A stretch of DNA of 64,000 nt from Hyphomicrobiales bacterium (GCA_019247795.1 JAFBAK010000245.1:34724-98723); one strand, 5' to 3'. Positions 1 to 10,196 are shown, counted from the stretch's first letter. A program made the numbers and translations. Notes: generated by a model not told the origin, from the sequence alone.

Positions 1-219
1 AACATTTCGGCGCGAGGAAATCGCCTCGTCAGGCCGTCAAGATTTCGCGCGCACTGCGAACGACTGCTGCTCTCGGATGTTGCGACCACGTTCCTCGCTC
101 GACGTTGCAAATAAGGCGCGGCGCCGCGCTGGTTATTGTCGTCCATCATTGCGAGTGACAGGTCGAAGAAAAGCCATTTCGCGCTCCTGTTAAAATTTCG
201 CTCCCACTGGCGGCTGAGG

Positions 220-1026
220 TCAGGCGAGCCAAATTTCACCCTTGCCGGAGACGGACATGTCGCCGGCGAGCCGACGCAACGGTCGCCTGAGCTTTCGGGC
301 AAAGCCGAGACCGAGGCGCTCGAGCTCGGACGCGAGAAGCGACGCCGCCACCAATCGGTGCGAGCCGCAGTCGGCAAACATCGGTGGAGCGAGGCAATCG
401 CCGTCGATGAGGACGATCGTCCCCCGGCGCATGAGCGGCCCGGGCGCTCCCGTTAACCTGCCGCGAAGCACCAGAGTGCCGGCGATCATGCGGCTTCCGG
501 CCTCTTTACCGCTTTTCCCTTCGACAACGAGAAGACCGCGGCGCAGCCTATGGCCGGCGCGGGGTCCGACATCGCCGCGCACGATTACGACGCCGCCCGA
601 CATGCCGGCCATCTCGCCGGGAAGCGGTCCTCCAAGATTGTCGCCGGCGTCACCGTCGATCTCGAGAAACCCGCCGGCGAGCCGCGAGGCCGCGCAAGGG
701 CCAACATCGCCACGAATGTGCAGGCGGCCTCCTCGCATCAGCCTTCCGGCCTGGGCGCCCACCGGCCCATCCAGGATGATCTCGCCCGAGGCCATTCCCG
801 CGCCGACGAAGTCGAAGCGCTCCGACGCGCCTTCGAAGCGAAGCGACATGGGATCCCCCATGCGCAACCTGAAGATATCTCCCACCTCGAGCGGGTCTTG
901 CGAGAGATCCAGCGGAAGGCGAGCGATCGCCTTCTCGGAACGGCCTTGCAGATTTTCCGGAACGAGGCCCGAGAGATCGATCCGCCGATCCGGATCCTTT
1001 TTGAGCGTGAGGATGAGCGGCCTCAC
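220..1026 (-). CDS. fhcC: Formyltransferase/hydrolase complex (formylmethanofuran dehydrogenase) subunit C
   Basis: Translation has repeated GxxxGxxMxxGxxxxxGDxG beta-helix motifs (e.g. GGRLHIRGDVGPCAASRLAGGFLEIDGDAGDNLGGPLPGEMAGMSGGVVIVRGDVG); GTG start overlaps the fhcD stop (GTGA). Confidence 0.9.
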   Translation of the reverse strand: MRPLILTLKKDPDRRIDLSGLVPENLQGRSEKAIARLPLDLSQDPLEVGDIFRLRMGDPMSLRFEGASERFDFVGAGMASGEIILDGPVGAQAGRLMRGGRLHIRGDVGPCAASRLAGGFLEIDGDAGDNLGGPLPGEMAGMSGGVVIVRGDVGPRAGHRLRRGLLVVEGKSGKEAGSRMIAGTLVLRGRLTGAPGPLMRRGTIVLIDGDCLAPPMFADCGSHRLVAASLLASELERLGLGFARKLRRPLRRLAGDMSVSGKGEIWLA

Positions 1027-1931
1027 GGCAGCAGCTCTCGCAGGTGAAAGTGATGGCGGCCGAGCTTGCCGCCATAATTGCCCGCGGAGACGCGGAGCGC
1101 GCCTTTTTCGGGCCCGAGACGGATGATGGCGGCAAGGCCCGCGCGCATCGCCCCGCCCACGGCTTCCGCGCTCAATCCATCGATGACGATCTCGAGCACA
1201 CACCCGATCTCGGCACCGAGCTTCGACTTCGCCGCGCCTTTGAGGGTCGGGCAGTAGGCATCGTTCGTGGAAGCGACGAGCGTCTTGTATTTCGATCCTA
1301 CCTTCGAACCTGAGCGCACGATGCCGCCCGGGAAAGGCATAATGACATCATGCGCCGCATCGATGCGGCGCGCTGCCGCCTCGGCCGCCTTGAGAACGTT
1401 GCGCGGATGAGCGCCCATGATGATCAGGTTGCCTCCGCCGACTGCGGCCTTTGTCATCCCGATGACCGCCTCGCAAACAAACTCTCCGTCCATGACGGGG
1501 ATGCGCCAATAATGGCGTCCGCCGAACTTCTTGGAAATCTGCCAGCCATCGCCGAAGTAGCGCAGTGCGGCCCCGAGCTTGAGCTTTTCCTCGCTCTCGA
1601 TCGCGCCGTAGCAGGCACTTCCGACGCTGGTGAGCACGCACTGCCCGACCCGCGTCAGCACCTGCTTTTGCAGCTCGCTCGTCGAGACGGCGAAGAGGAG
1701 GACACGCACGCCCGGCCTCCCATCCGGCGTTTCGGTGCCTGCGAGCTCGCGGTCGATGCCACCCTCGACACCGCATCCGATAACCGATGTCGCAAATCCG
1801 GTCATGGCTGTCGCGGCCTGGCGGGCCCATTCGGCGCTGTCCGCCGTGATGATCAGCGCCGTCGCGCGCATGTCGAATGCTTCGGCGAAGCTGTTCTCGA
1901 CCATGATGCCCTTGACGCTCATGTCGCGCAT
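1023..1931 (-). CDS. fhcD: Formylmethanofuran:tetrahydromethanopterin formyltransferase
   Basis: Full-length Ftr-like protein (GTETPDGRPGVRVLLFAVSTSELQKQVLTRVGQCVLT...GGNLIIMGAHPRNVLKAAEAA); inside fhc operon. Confidence 0.95.
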   Translation of the reverse strand: MRDMSVKGIMVENSFAEAFDMRATALIITADSAEWARQAATAMTGFATSVIGCGVEGGIDRELAGTETPDGRPGVRVLLFAVSTSELQKQVLTRVGQCVLTSVGSACYGAIESEEKLKLGAALRYFGDGWQISKKFGGRHYWRIPVMDGEFVCEAVIGMTKAAVGGGNLIIMGAHPRNVLKAAEAAARRIDAAHDVIMPFPGGIVRSGSKVGSKYKTLVASTNDAYCPTLKGAAKSKLGAEIGCVLEIVIDGLSAEAVGGAMRAGLAAIIRLGPEKGALRVSAGNYGGKLGRHHFHLRELLP

Positions 1932-3550
1932 GGCACGTCCTCGAACGCCCCGAGAAAGCCTGGTGCCTCAGGCGGCACCACGAAAAGACCTCGGGACATG
2001 CCATAGAGGCTCTCGTAATAGTCATCGAGCCTTCGGTCGACGGCGCGATCATAAGAAGGCGTGACGCTGAGCGTCTTGCCCGGCAACTCGCGCACGATGT
2101 CACCGTCACGCACAACCATCTCGCCGTTCTTCAAAACGAGATGAGCCGCGCGGAACATCGCCGCCCGGTCCTTCAGGTCGTGATAAACGGCGACGTCGGC
2201 GAGCGCCCCTTCCCCGAGATGCCCGCGATCCGAGAGGCCGAGCAATTTCGCGGGCGCTGAACGCGTCATCGTCGCGATCTCGAAGAGGGAGTACTCGCGC
2301 GCTATCGATGGCAATGTGGTCACCGCGAGCGTCGATTTGGGCAAGGCGTCGAGCCATGCAGCACGCAGGTTGCGATCCATGAGCAAGGCAAAAAGCTCGG
2401 GATAGCATGTGAATGGCGCACCGTTCGGATGATCGGTCGTGAAGAAAACGCGGCGAGGATCCTCGATCAAAAGAAAAAGCTCGAGCCCTGCCGCCCACTG
2501 CACGGCATTCGTGAAGCTCGACTTGCGATAGGCGATCGGCACGATGCCGCCGCCATTGGAATCTCCATCGATGATGATGCTCTTTCTCGGATGAGCAAAC
2601 CCCGTCGCGGCGAACTGGCGCAGGACGTCCGAGGAAACCGTCACCGTTTGTCCGAACATGACTTGCCCGACATCGATGCTGAGATGGGTCGCCTTGTTGA
2701 CGGCTTCCGCGAGACGGGCTGCGGCGGAGGAAAAGCCGCGCTTTCCTTCGGTTCCGTAGCTGTAGAATTGCAGATGGGCGAGGTGGATCGGTAAGCCGTC
2801 GAATGCTGCAATCGTTTCGAGAGCCGTCTCGACATTGCCGGCGAGCCCGAGGTTGTTGCAATGAACGTGAAGCGGATGGGGAACCCCGAGCGCGTGCACC
2901 GCCTGTTGAAGCGCGCTCACGATGGCGCGTGAGCTCACCCCGTAGGTGGGGACGACATCGTCAAGACCGAAGCTTCGCACATTGTGCTTGAACGCCATGG
3001 CGGCCCCGGCATTGATGACTTTGACGCCGAGCGCACGCGAGGAAGCGAGCATCGAACCGACATAGTCGCGGATGGCGCCCTCACCTTCCTTTTCGCGCAT
3101 CAGCGAGAGCAGGAAATCGTCATTTCCGAGCACGGCCAGAATGGCCTTGTCGATGATCGGCGTGTCGGCAAGCTCTAGATGCGCGTGCAATGCCGTATGC
3201 GGAGCGATCGCGGGCTCGACGACGGTCGTGAAGCCCATCGTCGCATAGAGCCTTCCCGTTTCGATCGTGGACCAGCCGAGCTCGGTGAGCGGCGTCCGTG
3301 TTGGGCGCACGAGATGAGCCCGATGATATTCGGGCAGCAGCAGGCGCGCTGTGTTCACATTGGCGCCTGCGATGTGCGAGTGGATATCGATGGCGCCGGG
3401 CATGACGATCTTTCCGGCGACATCGAAGTTTTCGTCCGCTCGGCCTCCGGGCGGCGGCGCGACGACGCGCGCGCCCTCGATCCACAGATCGACGATCTCG
3501 TCCCTGCCATGAGCCGGATCGATGACGCGCCCACCCGCGAGCCTGATCAT
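1919..3550 (-). CDS. fhcA: Formyltransferase/hydrolase complex subunit A (amidohydrolase-fold)
   Basis: MIRLAGGRVIDPAHGRDEIVDLWIEG...VMPGAIDIHSHIAGANVNTARLLLPE; ATG overlaps fhcB stop (ATGA). Confidence 0.93.
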   Translation of the reverse strand: MIRLAGGRVIDPAHGRDEIVDLWIEGARVVAPPPGGRADENFDVAGKIVMPGAIDIHSHIAGANVNTARLLLPEYHRAHLVRPTRTPLTELGWSTIETGRLYATMGFTTVVEPAIAPHTALHAHLELADTPIIDKAILAVLGNDDFLLSLMREKEGEGAIRDYVGSMLASSRALGVKVINAGAAMAFKHNVRSFGLDDVVPTYGVSSRAIVSALQQAVHALGVPHPLHVHCNNLGLAGNVETALETIAAFDGLPIHLAHLQFYSYGTEGKRGFSSAAARLAEAVNKATHLSIDVGQVMFGQTVTVSSDVLRQFAATGFAHPRKSIIIDGDSNGGGIVPIAYRKSSFTNAVQWAAGLELFLLIEDPRRVFFTTDHPNGAPFTCYPELFALLMDRNLRAAWLDALPKSTLAVTTLPSIAREYSLFEIATMTRSAPAKLLGLSDRGHLGEGALADVAVYHDLKDRAAMFRAAHLVLKNGEMVVRDGDIVRELPGKTLSVTPSYDRAVDRRLDDYYESLYGMSRGLFVVPPEAPGFLGAFEDVPCAT

Positions 3551-4686
3551 CGAAGCGCCTTCCCCGGCTCGATCAGGGCGGCGCAGAACCTGTCGACCAC
3601 CGCGGCCACGGAGGGGATCGTCTCGCGCGCCGTCGCTCTCCGGAACGCCAAATGTCCGCTCGCCGACGAATAGTCCACCGTGTCGTGATCCACACCGGGC
3701 GTCCCGACCGCAATCTGAACCAGCGCATGCGGCCTTCTTGCTCCATCGCTTCGAGAAGTCAGCGCGATCATTGGCACCTCGTCGGCCCAGTCCGGCCAAT
3801 GGTCGCGATACGCGGATACCCACAGCGCCAGATCGGCCTCGCCGCTGCGCGCCAGACGCGCCGCGTCGAAGCGCCAAGGGTCGTGCTCGGGTTGGCCCTG
3901 CGAAAAATCAATGTTCGAAGGAAAGCCGGTGAGCCAGGTCAGGGCCATGGCAACCCCCGCCGCATTGTCGGCAGCGCAGACCGGCACGCAGGAAAATCGC
4001 GTGTGCCCGTTGAGATCGCGGACGAGTCCGGTGAGCGCTTCGATCGCAAGAACTTCCTGAGGAGGCGAGCACCAGATCGCAACGCCGAATTGCGCCTCGC
4101 GCAGCTTCTCGACCACCGCCTGGAGTCGCGACGCCGAAATGGATGCCTTGCCGACGGGCCGCCCCGCAAGACGCGCGCGCAGCGCGGCGAGAAGCGTGGC
4201 GATCTGCGAGGCCGGCACCTGAAGCGATGTGATCTCGAGCCGAGAAGAGCGGGCCTTTCCCTTCAGGGGTCGACCGACCCAGATGACACGGCGCGGCGCC
4301 CCGCGCGCTGCGAGCTTCGGGGCCGTTTCAAACACCCGATCGAGGAGTTCCGTTCCGGTCCCGTCGAGCGCAGAGCCGAGGACCAAGAGCGTATCGGCGC
4401 GGGCGACGGCTTCGCCTGGAGTCGTGAAGAAAGAGCCCATATCGCGCGCCACCGCAAGCTCGAGGCCCGTGGCGGTGCTCGACAGATGGTCGATGGAAGC
4501 CCCCACACGCCTCGCAAGGCGAACGAGGCTTCGGGTGCCGTCCATATCGCAGCCAAGCCCCGCGAAAAGCGGATGCCTGCTTTCGCGCAGCCGAGCAAGG
4601 GCCGCTTCGACAGCCGCGTCGAGCGAACAGGCGACGCCCTCGATCCAAGCCTTTGCGTGCCGGCCTTCCCCACGCCGCCCAGGCAT
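3547..4686 (-). CDS. fhcB: Formyltransferase/hydrolase complex subunit B
   Basis: FwdB/FhcB-like (HPLFAGLGCDMDGTRSLVRLARRVGASIDH...TRFSCVPVCAADNAAGVAMALTWLTGFPSNIDFSQG); operon position. Exact start uncertain. Confidence 0.88.
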   Translation of the reverse strand: MPGRRGEGRHAKAWIEGVACSLDAAVEAALARLRESRHPLFAGLGCDMDGTRSLVRLARRVGASIDHLSSTATGLELAVARDMGSFFTTPGEAVARADTLLVLGSALDGTGTELLDRVFETAPKLAARGAPRRVIWVGRPLKGKARSSRLEITSLQVPASQIATLLAALRARLAGRPVGKASISASRLQAVVEKLREAQFGVAIWCSPPQEVLAIEALTGLVRDLNGHTRFSCVPVCAADNAAGVAMALTWLTGFPSNIDFSQGQPEHDPWRFDAARLARSGEADLALWVSAYRDHWPDWADEVPMIALTSRSDGARRPHALVQIAVGTPGVDHDTVDYSSASGHLAFRRATARETIPSVAAVVDRFCAALIEPGKALR

Positions 4687-4748
4687 CGCCCTTCATCCCT
4701 CGGTTCAGCAACACGCCACAATGGGCGAACCCGCGACTCGTCGGCTGC

Positions 4749-5132
4749 TCATCGCTCGTATTTGATGTAACCGAATCGTTGGTCGCCCTGCGGCGTGCCT
4801 TCGAGCGCCCCTCCTTCCTTGCCGGGCTGCCACGCCACAACCTCCTCGATTTTTCGGGCGAGCTCAAAATCCTTGTCGGTCACACCCTTGGCGGTGTGCG
4901 TCTTCAACCGCACTTCGACCCAAGCATAAGAGGCGGTGATATCGGGGTGATGCCACGCGGCTTCGGCCAGATGTCCGATGGTGTTGATCACCATCAGCGT
5001 CCCTTTCCAACCGTGAGTCTTGTAGGTGCGCCGAATCCAGCCTCCTTCGAGGCGCCAATGCGGCAATTCACGCTGCAGCCTTTGCGAGACCTCCTCGTCG
5101 GCGTGCACGATTTCCTGCTTTGCGGCTGTCAT
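4749..5132 (-). CDS. Pterin-4a-carbinolamine dehydratase-like protein
   Basis: PCD/DcoH motif HHPDITASYAWVEVRLKTHTAKGVTDKDFELA; start chosen at MTAAKQEIVH. Confidence 0.85.
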   Translation of the reverse strand: MTAAKQEIVHADEEVSQRLQRELPHWRLEGGWIRRTYKTHGWKGTLMVINTIGHLAEAAWHHPDITASYAWVEVRLKTHTAKGVTDKDFELARKIEEVVAWQPGKEGGALEGTPQGDQRFGYIKYER

Positions 5133-5240
5133 GCTCGCTCCTCCGTGCATCACGGACATGGCTTTCATATCGGCGAGGGAAGTCTATCTTATTTGCTCGT
5201 CAACACAACGGCTCGCCGGTCCGGCGCAACGGAGCCTTGC

Positions 5241-6248
5241 ATGGTCGAGGGCAGGAAAGTGGTCATCAGTGCGGCGGCACGCCTGCATCTCGGTTTTTTG
5301 GATTTGAATGGCGGCCTTGGGCGGCGCTTTGGAAGCATCGGGGTGGCGATCGACGGTCCCATCACGAGGTTGAGCCTTCGCCATGCGAGACAGCCGCGGG
5401 CGCATGGCCCCGACAGCGAACGCGCAAGCGTGCACCTTGCCGTTTTGGCGCGTCGCTTCGGGACGACAAACTTCTATGCGCTCCACATTCACGAGGCAAT
5501 ACCGGCGCATACCGGCCTCGGCTCGGGTACCACGCTCGCACTTGCGGTCGCAGAGGCGTTCCGACGCCTCGAGGGCCTTCGCAACGATTGGCGCGAGGAC
5601 ATACGCACGCTCGCACGCGGTCAAAGGTCCGGCATCGGCATCGCGGTCTTTCGCAACGGAGGCTTCGTGGTCGATGGCGGTCGTGGCCCTGAGACTGTCG
5701 AGCCGCCAATCACCACGCGGTTGCCGTTTCCGAGGAACTGGCGCATCCTTTTGCTACAGGATGCGTCGACGCACGGCATCCACGGCGATCAAGAGCGAGC
5801 GGCTTTTTCGGCGCTCGCGGCATTTGATGAGGCGGAGGCGGACCGAATCTGCCGCCTGGTTCTGATGCAGCTCCTTCCCGCGTTGGCCGAAGAACGAATT
5901 GTTCCGTTCGGAGAAGCTGTCCGCTCCATCCAGGAACGTCTCGGCGACTATTTCGCGCCTGTGCAAAGGGGAAGGCGCTTCGCAAGCCCAACCGTGTCGG
6001 CGGCTCTCGACATCTTGCGGCGAGAAGGCGCGCACGGCGTTGGCCAGAGCTCTTGGGGGCCAACCGGTTTTGCCTTCTCGGAAAATCTCGCGATGGCGGA
6101 ACGGCTGGAAGAGGTCTTGCGTCGCGAGGGTTTTGCAAGGAGTCTCGACATTTCTATTCGCCGAGGCGTCAATCGCGGGGCGCGAATCGATGCTCGCGAG
6201 GAGGATGATTCGGTTATGCAAGAGAGCGAGCTCACCCGAATCAACTGA
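5241..6248 (+). CDS. mptG: Beta-ribofuranosylaminobenzene 5'-phosphate synthase (H4MPT biosynthesis)
   Basis: GHMP-type AARLHLGFLDLNGGLGRRFGSIGVAID...HTGLGSGTTLALAVAEAF...SSWGPTGFAF; adjacent to mtdB. Confidence 0.88.
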   Translation: MVEGRKVVISAAARLHLGFLDLNGGLGRRFGSIGVAIDGPITRLSLRHARQPRAHGPDSERASVHLAVLARRFGTTNFYALHIHEAIPAHTGLGSGTTLALAVAEAFRRLEGLRNDWREDIRTLARGQRSGIGIAVFRNGGFVVDGGRGPETVEPPITTRLPFPRNWRILLLQDASTHGIHGDQERAAFSALAAFDEAEADRICRLVLMQLLPALAEERIVPFGEAVRSIQERLGDYFAPVQRGRRFASPTVSAALDILRREGAHGVGQSSWGPTGFAFSENLAMAERLEEVLRREGFARSLDISIRRGVNRGARIDAREEDDSVMQESELTRIN

Positions 6249-6272
6249 GCGGGATCCGGCAGAGGAAACGCA

Positions 6273-7169
6273 ATGGGCGACAAGAACATCCTTCACATGC
6301 TGACGCCCCTCAAGCACGTCAGCCCATTCGACACGAACATGGCGCTCGACGCGGGCTACGATGCCGTCATCCCTTATTCGGGGGTCGAGCGCGGCGAGAT
6401 CGCTTCGCTCGTGCAGGATGCGATTTTCTCACGTCCCCCAAAACTCGGCGCAAGGACCGGCTTCTTTTTCGGCGGCAAGGATGCCTTTCTTGCCCTCGAC
6501 ATGCTGGATGCCGCCAAGAAGGCGATGGTGCCGCCCTTCGGCGCCTCGCTCTTTGCCGATCCGGCAGGCTCCTTCACGACCGCCGCCGCCATGGTGACCT
6601 GTGTCGAGAGCACTCTTCGCCACAAGCTTTCGCGAACGCTCGACCGGCTCGCGGTCGCCGTGTTCGGCGCCACCGGCGTCGTGGGCTTTTCCTCGGCCGT
6701 GATCGCGGCGAGGCAGGGTGCGAAGGTGACCCTCGTCGGCTATGACGGGGTCGAGCGTGTCTGCAAGGCGGCAGAAGAGGCCAAGCGCCGCTTCGACGTT
6801 GCGCTCGATTTCGCCGACGGCAGCAGCCATGACAAGATCGGCAGAATTCTTTCGTCCACGCAGGTCGTGCTCTGCGCCGGGCGAGCCGGCGTCCGCATCC
6901 TCGATCGCGAGCAGCTTCAGGCCGCGCCGGACCTCTTGATCGCGGCGGACGTCAACGCGGTCCCGCCTTCCGGGGTCGAGGGGCTGAAGGTCGATGCCAA
7001 GGGGGAGCCGGTCGGGGAAAGCCGAGCGCTCGGCGTTGGGGCGCTGACCATCGGCCAGCTGAAATCGAAGACGGAGCTCGGACTTTTTCGACAGATGATC
7101 GCGGCGGAAAAGCCCGTCGCCCTTGATTTTCGCCACGCCTTCGAACTCGCCCGTGAGCTCGCGAAATAG
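6273..7169 (+). CDS. mtdB: NAD(P)-dependent methylene-tetrahydromethanopterin dehydrogenase
   Basis: KNILHMLTPLKHVSPFDTNMALDAGYDAVIPY...AVFGATGVVGFSSAVIAARQGAKVTLVGYD. Confidence 0.93.
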   Translation: MGDKNILHMLTPLKHVSPFDTNMALDAGYDAVIPYSGVERGEIASLVQDAIFSRPPKLGARTGFFFGGKDAFLALDMLDAAKKAMVPPFGASLFADPAGSFTTAAAMVTCVESTLRHKLSRTLDRLAVAVFGATGVVGFSSAVIAARQGAKVTLVGYDGVERVCKAAEEAKRRFDVALDFADGSSHDKIGRILSSTQVVLCAGRAGVRILDREQLQAAPDLLIAADVNAVPPSGVEGLKVDAKGEPVGESRALGVGALTIGQLKSKTELGLFRQMIAAEKPVALDFRHAFELARELAK

Positions 7170-8286
7170 GGCGCCTCACGTGCTCATCGCCGCGTTGTCG
7201 GGTCGGGCGCTCGCGGTGTCGGCGCGCTGGGCCGGCTACGCTCCGCTCGTCGCCGATCTCTTCGGGGATGCCGATATGCGCGATGCTGCGAATCGTTCCG
7301 ACGTGGTACCGCGCGATCTCGCGTCAGGCCTCGAGGAAGCGACGCTGATCGCTTCGCTGACGCGTCTTGCATCCGGCCGTCGGTGCGAGGGCCTGGTCTA
7401 TGGCTCGGGTTTCGAGGATCGGCCGGCGAGCCTCGCGCGTATCGCGAGCCTATGGCCGGTTCTTGGAAATAGCGCAGACGTTGTTTCCCGTGTGAAGGAC
7501 CCTTTTCTTTTCGCGCGACTTTGCGACGAGCTCGACGTGCTGCATCCGCCCGTACGCCCGAAACGTCCTCCCGATCCGAGGAATTGGATTTGCAAACGCA
7601 TCGGCGGCGCGGGGGGCGCACATGTGCACCCTGCGTCCCGAAAATGCGAAATTTCGGCTCGCACCTATTTCCAGCGGAAGGTCACCGGACGAGCGATCTC
7701 GCTTTTGTTCCTTGCGAACGGGAAGGAGGCGCTTCCTCTCGGCTTCAGCGCGCAGTGGAGCTACCCGACGCGAGAGGCGCCGGCTCGTTACGGAGGCGCC
7801 GTCCGCCCCTCGGGTATACCGCTCAGCCTCGAGCGCAAACTCGTGCTTGATACGCAAAGACTTGCACGTCGCCTCGAATTGCGGGGCCTGAACAGCGCCG
7901 ATTTCCTCATCGACCGTGACAGGGCCTGGATCATCGAGATCAATCCGCGGCCGGGAGCGACGCTCGATCTTTTCGATTCGCGGTCGGCCCCGCTCTTTGC
8001 GTTGCATATCGATGCCTGCCGGGGGTTCCTTCCCGAACACTCGCCGCGGTGGCGCGGGGCCGCGTCGGCAGCGACCGTGTATGCGACGCACACGATCCGG
8101 GCAATGCCGCGGCTGCGATGGCCCGAATGGTGTGCCGACCGGCAAAACGCCGGCACCCGTGTGGAAGGAGGCGCTCCGATCTGCACTGTCCGTGCGAGAG
8201 CATCTTCGGCCCGTCGCGCGCGCTCCTTGGCCGAAAAGCGCGTTCTTGCTGTTCTTTCGATGGTGGAGGGGAGCGAAATTGAGTGA
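7153..8286 (+). CDS. ATP-grasp family protein of the H4MPT/methylofuran C1 gene set
   Basis: ATP-grasp signatures (WICKRIGGAGGAHVHPA, AWIIEINPRPGATLDLFD); lies between mtdB and mch as in methylotroph C1 clusters; start (GTG 7153 or 7180) uncertain. Confidence 0.75.
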   Translation: MSSRNRAPHVLIAALSGRALAVSARWAGYAPLVADLFGDADMRDAANRSDVVPRDLASGLEEATLIASLTRLASGRRCEGLVYGSGFEDRPASLARIASLWPVLGNSADVVSRVKDPFLFARLCDELDVLHPPVRPKRPPDPRNWICKRIGGAGGAHVHPASRKCEISARTYFQRKVTGRAISLLFLANGKEALPLGFSAQWSYPTREAPARYGGAVRPSGIPLSLERKLVLDTQRLARRLELRGLNSADFLIDRDRAWIIEINPRPGATLDLFDSRSAPLFALHIDACRGFLPEHSPRWRGAASAATVYATHTIRAMPRLRWPEWCADRQNAGTRVEGGAPICTVRARASSARRARSLAEKRVLAVLSMVEGSEIE

Positions 8287-9250
8287 GCAGATCCCGGTGA
8301 GCGTGAACCTGCGCGCGAGGGAGCTCGTTGCGCGGCTCATCGACGACGCCGCGCATTTGGGGCTCGTCGTCAGCAAGGGCGCGTTGGGGGAGACCTTGAT
8401 CGATGCCGGCAGCAACGCGCCCGGTGGCATCGAGGCCGGTTTGCGCATTGCGCGTATCTGTCTCGGCGACCTTGCGGAGGTGAGCCTCCTTCCTTCGCAG
8501 TCGGTCGCGCGCTGGCCTTGGACCATCACGGTGCGCTCCTCGATGCCCGTGATCGCCTGTCTCGCCAGCCAATATGCGGGTTGGCGTCTTGCGCATGGTG
8601 AAGGCAGGAACGCCTTCTTTGCGCTCGGCTCGGGCCCGGCCCGCGCCGTTGCGCGCGTCGAGAAACTTTTCGAAGATCTCGCCTATGCGGATCGCGCCGA
8701 CTACAGCGTGATGGTGCTGGAGAGCGGTAAAGCTCCGCCCTCCGCCGTCGTGAAAGAGGTTGCGGATGCCTGCGGCATCGATCCTGAGCGGCTGAGCTTC
8801 ATCTTCATGCCGACGCAGAGCCGAGCGGGCGGTGTCCAGGTGGTGGCGCGCGTCCTCGAGGTCGCTCTGCACAAGGCCCATGAGCTCGGTTTTCCGCTCG
8901 AACACATCGTCGACGGAATGGGCGCCGCCCCTCTACCGCCCCCGCATCCCGATTTCGTGAAGGCGATGGGAAGGACCAACGACGCCATCATCTACGCGGG
9001 CGCGGTGCATCTGTTCGTGCGTGGGTCGGCGGATGCGGCAAGATCGCTCGCCGAGCGCATGCCGAGCCGCGCCTCGCGCGATTACGGCCATCCCTTTGCT
9101 GAAATTTTCAAGCGCGTCGGCGGAGATTTCTACGCGATCGATCCCATGCTCTTCAGCCCGGCATCGGTTATCGTCACCGCGCTCGAGACGGGAGAGAGCT
9201 TCCATGCGGGCGCGATCGACCCTGCCCTCCTCGATGCCTCGTTCAACTGA
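8279..9250 (+). CDS. mch: Methenyl-tetrahydromethanopterin cyclohydrolase
   Basis: SVNLRARELVARLID...GSNAPGGIEAGLRIARICLGDLAEV...GRTNDAIIYAGAVHLFV...FKRVGGDFYAIDPMLFSPA; likely TTG start overlapping the upstream stop. Confidence 0.93.
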   Translation: MSEQIPVSVNLRARELVARLIDDAAHLGLVVSKGALGETLIDAGSNAPGGIEAGLRIARICLGDLAEVSLLPSQSVARWPWTITVRSSMPVIACLASQYAGWRLAHGEGRNAFFALGSGPARAVARVEKLFEDLAYADRADYSVMVLESGKAPPSAVVKEVADACGIDPERLSFIFMPTQSRAGGVQVVARVLEVALHKAHELGFPLEHIVDGMGAAPLPPPHPDFVKAMGRTNDAIIYAGAVHLFVRGSADAARSLAERMPSRASRDYGHPFAEIFKRVGGDFYAIDPMLFSPASVIVTALETGESFHAGAIDPALLDASFN

Positions 9251-10196
9251 GACGTCCGCTCCTCTGCCGCTGCGCCATCGCCCCCAAGGCGATCTTGCGA
9301 TCGCAGTCGTTGGCCATCGCCGCGACGGCCACGCACGCTCGCTGATCAAGAGACTCGAGAAACTCGGAGCACGCGCGAGCTTCGTCGAGCTTTCAGCCTC
9401 AATATTCTCGACCTTGCATCCAAGCGGCCTCGCTCTCCCCGGATTCGGCGCACAGCTTCCGGATGGAGTCATCGTGCGAGCCATCGCGGCCGGTAGCTTC
9501 GAGGCCGTGACGCGCAGACTCGGCGTTCTTCACGCGCTCCGGGAGCAAGGTGTGCTCGTGTGGAACGACGCCCGCGCCATCGAGCGTTGCGTCGACAAGT
9601 CGATGACCACGTTCCTCCTTGCCCGAGATGGCCTGCCTACGCCCGAGACCTGGGCGGTCGAAAGCCGCGCGGAAGCGCTACGCGTCGTGCGACGCGAGAC
9701 GCTGCGCCGCCCGCTCGTCCTCAAGCCGCTCTTCGGCTCGCAAGGGCGCGGCCTCAAGCTGGTCCGCTCCGTCCGGGACCTTCCCGAGGAAGCTTCGGTC
9801 GCGAATGTCTATTACCTGCAACACTTCGTCGGGGGGGCCGGGCCCGAGCATAGTGATTTTCGCGTTCTGGTCTCGCACGGCAAAATCGTCGCCGCCATGC
9901 GGCGGCGCGCGATGCATTGGATCACGAATGTGAAACAAGGCGGGCGACCCGAAGCCGCGGAGATCGGCGAATCACTCGCTGAGCTGGCCATACGCTCGGC
10001 GGCCGCCGTGGGAGCCGATTTCGCAGGTGTCGATATCCTCGTTGGGAGCGAGGGCGAGCCCTACGTGCTCGAGGTCAATTCGATGCCGGCGTGGCGGGGG
10101 CTGCAAAGCGTGGCCGGCAATGACATCGCCGCCATGGTGGCAAAGGACTTCCTTCTCGCCCTGCGCGAGCGCATACGCGCTCGCCGCTCTGCCTGA
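9234..10196 (+). CDS. RimK-type ATP-grasp ligase of H4MPT gene set (MptN-like glutamate ligase candidate)
   Basis: RimK-like DKSMTTFLLARDGLPTPETW...PLVLKPLFGSQGRGLKLV...ADFAGVDILVGSEGEPYVLEVNSMPAWRGLQ. Confidence 0.8.
   Translation: MPRSTETSAPLPLRHRPQGDLAIAVVGHRRDGHARSLIKRLEKLGARASFVELSASIFSTLHPSGLALPGFGAQLPDGVIVRAIAAGSFEAVTRRLGVLHALREQGVLVWNDARAIERCVDKSMTTFLLARDGLPTPETWAVESRAEALRVVRRETLRRPLVLKPLFGSQGRGLKLVRSVRDLPEEASVANVYYLQHFVGGAGPEHSDFRVLVSHGKIVAAMRRRAMHWITNVKQGGRPEAAEIGESLAELAIRSAAAVGADFAGVDILVGSEGEPYVLEVNSMPAWRGLQSVAGNDIAAMVAKDFLLALRERIRARRSA

Noticed and set aside
1-219. Leading 219 bp
   Set aside because: No convincing CDS or RNA gene; left unannotated.
242-1126. 294-aa plus-strand ORF opposite fhcC
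   Set aside because: Arg/Pro/Ser-rich shadow frame of fhcC.
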